Assembly: GCF_017355525.1 (NCBI RefSeq)
Contig: NZ_CP067395.1
Coordinates: forward strand, 5,282,501-5,346,500
Source: Lysobacter enzymogenes
GTDB taxonomy: Bacteria; Pseudomonadota; Gammaproteobacteria; Xanthomonadales; Xanthomonadaceae
Direction: 5' to 3'
Length of the DNA stretch: 64,000 nucleotides
Made by a program: the position numbers and the translations under genes. This document shows positions 61,497 through 64,000 of the stretch, piece after piece (position 1 is the first letter of the stretch; each line of letters begins with the position of its first letter). The notes under the pieces are model-generated. The model was not told the DNA's origin. It searched no databases and was given only the letters and a program-made list of their open reading frames with translations.

Positions 61497-62519
61497 TTAA
61501 ACCACCCGCGCTCGCAACAGGTCGTGAATGTTGAGCGCACCGACCACGCGGCGTTCAGTATCCACGACCAGCAAGCCGCTGATTTTGTGCGTTTCCATCA
61601 ACTGCGCAGCTTCGACCGCGAGCGCGTCGGCGCCGATGGTCTTGGGCGCGCGGGTCATGACTTCCTCGATCCGGGTCGAACGCAGGTCCACGCCCGGGTC
61701 GTCGAGGGTGCGGCGCAGGTCGCCGTCGGTGTACAGGCCGATCAGGCGGTCGTCGGCGTCGACCACCGCGGTCATGCCCAGGCGCTTGCGGCTCATCTCC
61801 GCGAGCGCTTCGCTGACGTTGGCGTCGGCGCCGATGCGCGGCACTTCGTCGCCGGCGTGCATGATGTCGGTGATGTGCAGCAGCAGGCGCCGGCCGAGCG
61901 CGCCGGCCGGGTGCGAGCGGGCGAAGTCGTCGGCGGTGAAGCCGCGCGCTTCCAGCAGCGCCACCGCCAGCGCATCGCCCATCGCCAGCGAGGCGGTGGT
62001 GCTGGAGGTCGGCGCCAGATCGAGCGGGCAGGCTTCGGCCGGCACGCTGACGTCGAGGTGGATGTCGGACTCGCGCGCCAGGGTCGACTGCGGCCGCCCG
62101 GTCATCGCGATGACCGCATTGCCCTGGCGCTTGAGCACCGGCAGCAGCATCAGCACTTCGTCGCTTTCGCCGGAGTACGACAAGGCCAGCACCACGTCGG
62201 CGTCGGTGATCATGCCCAGGTCGCCGTGGCCGGCTTCGCCCGGATGCACGTAGAACGCCGGGGTGCCGGTCGAGGCCAGGGTCGCGGCGATCTTGCGCGC
62301 GATGTGGCCGGACTTGCCCATGCCGGTGCAGACCACCCGTCCGCTGGCGGCGAGGATGCGCTGGCAGGCGCGGGTGAAGTCGCCGTCGATGCGCTCGCCG
62401 ACCGCGGCCAGGGCCTGGCCCTCGATCGCGAACACGCGCCGGCCGCTTTCGGCCAGGCCGGCTTCGGCTCCGGCGGGAATCGTGGCGCAGGCGGCGCGGG
62501 CGGGGGCGGGCTGGGTCAT
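61497..62519 (-). CDS. kdsD: Arabinose-5-phosphate isomerase
   Basis: A 340-residue enzyme making D-arabinose-5-phosphate, the first Kdo precursor. SIS domain (VVCTGMGKSGHIARKIAATLASTGTPAFYVHPGEAGHGDLGMI with the substrate loop, split here from longer motif) and two C-terminal CBS domains (DIMHAGDEVPRI, EVMTRAPKTIGADALAVEAAQLM). Upstream AGGA before ATG 62519. It heads the Kdo/Lpt operon. Confidence 0.95.
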   Translation of the reverse strand: MTQPAPARAACATIPAGAEAGLAESGRRVFAIEGQALAAVGERIDGDFTRACQRILAASGRVVCTGMGKSGHIARKIAATLASTGTPAFYVHPGEAGHGDLGMITDADVVLALSYSGESDEVLMLLPVLKRQGNAVIAMTGRPQSTLARESDIHLDVSVPAEACPLDLAPTSSTTASLAMGDALAVALLEARGFTADDFARSHPAGALGRRLLLHITDIMHAGDEVPRIGADANVSEALAEMSRKRLGMTAVVDADDRLIGLYTDGDLRRTLDDPGVDLRSTRIEEVMTRAPKTIGADALAVEAAQLMETHKISGLLVVDTERRVVGALNIHDLLRARVV

Positions 62520-63012
62520 GGGGCGGGGCGGTCCTGGGAACTGAGCGGGGGCGTGCTGCGAACGTGTTGCGAAAAGCGGGAGCGTGCGTAGCGGCGGCCG
62601 GGGGCGGTCGTGGAGACGGCCGGCGCGGCCGCCTGTGGCGTCGGCCCTGCGAAACCGACCTTGTGAAACCGGCCGTTGCGGCGGCCGCCATTCCGGTGAC
62701 CGGGGCTTTCGGCTAGGCTAAGCCGCCAATTCTAAGCGGTTCGACCGCCCCGCGCCGTCCCTGCCGGCAACTCCGCCGCCGCCGGGATTCCCGTATACCG
62801 CCCGTTCCAGCCCTGGCCCGGCCCGCCCGGGGCCCGGTCGCGGCCCAGTCGCGGCTCGTTCCGGGGCCGATCCGGGGCCGATCCGGGAAGGAACGGCTCG
62901 AGGCCGGACCGGGTCCGTTCCCCGGCGAACCGCGCCGGATGCGTCGGGCCGCCGCCACCCTCCATTCCTTGCCGGCGCAGGCGCCGGCCCGTCCAGCCAA
63001 GAGGTTTTCGCC
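62520..63012. other. Divergent gap between kdsD and the BolA-family gene
   Basis: About 490 bases with no supported gene; overlapping minus-strand frames are GC-rich low-complexity sequence. A short direct repeat CCGGGGCCGAT occurs twice at 62861-62882. The gap should contain the divergent promoters, which are not recognisable. Confidence 0.4.

Positions 63013-64000
<988 letters not shown>

Overview
The window is very GC-rich chromosomal DNA from a gammaproteobacterium of the Xanthomonadaceae/Lysobacteraceae, most likely a Lysobacter. The evidence is the gene order kdsD-kdsC-lptC-lptA-lptB-rpoN-hpf-ptsN-hprK-rapZ-EIIA-HPr-EI, the paired pilT/pilU, a lipase with a foldase, long hybrid sensor kinases with extracellular propellers, and scattered copies of a short palindromic repeat with the core GTAGGAGCGGCG. 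No rRNA, tRNA, CRISPR array, insertion sequence or prophage was seen; it reads as core chromosome with a few accessory patches.

Layout. 1-5.3 kb: an alpha/beta hydrolase cut by the window edge, a zinc-ribbon protein, L-serine dehydratase, a small glutaredoxin-like protein, and a YceI-cytochrome b561-YceI operon. 5.6-16.6 kb: three tandem paralogous hybrid sensor kinases (propeller, Y_Y_Y, HisKA, HATPase, receiver), none with a DNA-binding output domain. 16.7-23.7 kb: cupin, hemE, WGR protein, GlxA-like AraC regulator with a divergent isochorismatase-family hydrolase, peptidase-like hydrolase with a divergent MarR regulator, and an unrecognised protein. 24-31.6 kb: aroK-aroB, dodecin, a P-loop kinase divergent from pdxH, an AAC(6')-like acetyltransferase, a BtuF-like binding protein, and a secreted lipase with its foldase. 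31.6-36.4 kb: yggS, a small ORF, proC and a DUF4426 lipoprotein, divergent from pilT and pilU. 36.4-43.4 kb: two unrecognised genes, an ATP-grasp/GNAT/Rieske-oxygenase operon, and a large DUF4153 membrane protein. 43.7-48.7 kb: tag with a histone-like tail, yqgE-ruvX-pyrB, a shortened YjdM, a lipoprotein hydrolase and an unknown. 48.7-62.5 kb, all minus strand apart from nothing on plus: mgtE, the phosphotransfer proteins EI, HPr, EIIA-Man, RapZ, HprK and PtsN, then hpf, rpoN, and the LPS genes lptB, lptA, lptC, kdsC and kdsD, with two small secreted proteins inserted. 63-64 kb: BolA-family protein and the start of murA.

How the genes work together. The right third links envelope building (Kdo synthesis, LPS transport, MurA) with nitrogen/carbon phosphotransfer signalling: EI, HPr with both His15 and Ser46, HprK, two EIIA proteins and RapZ are present, but no sugar permease (EIIB/EIIC) is in the window, so the system looks regulatory. 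The most interesting signals are the ATP-grasp/GNAT/Rieske operon, the triplicated sensor kinase locus with nearly identical core segments, and a recurring arrangement in which a -10-like hexamer ends exactly six bases before the start codon of eight genes, suggesting leaderless mRNAs.
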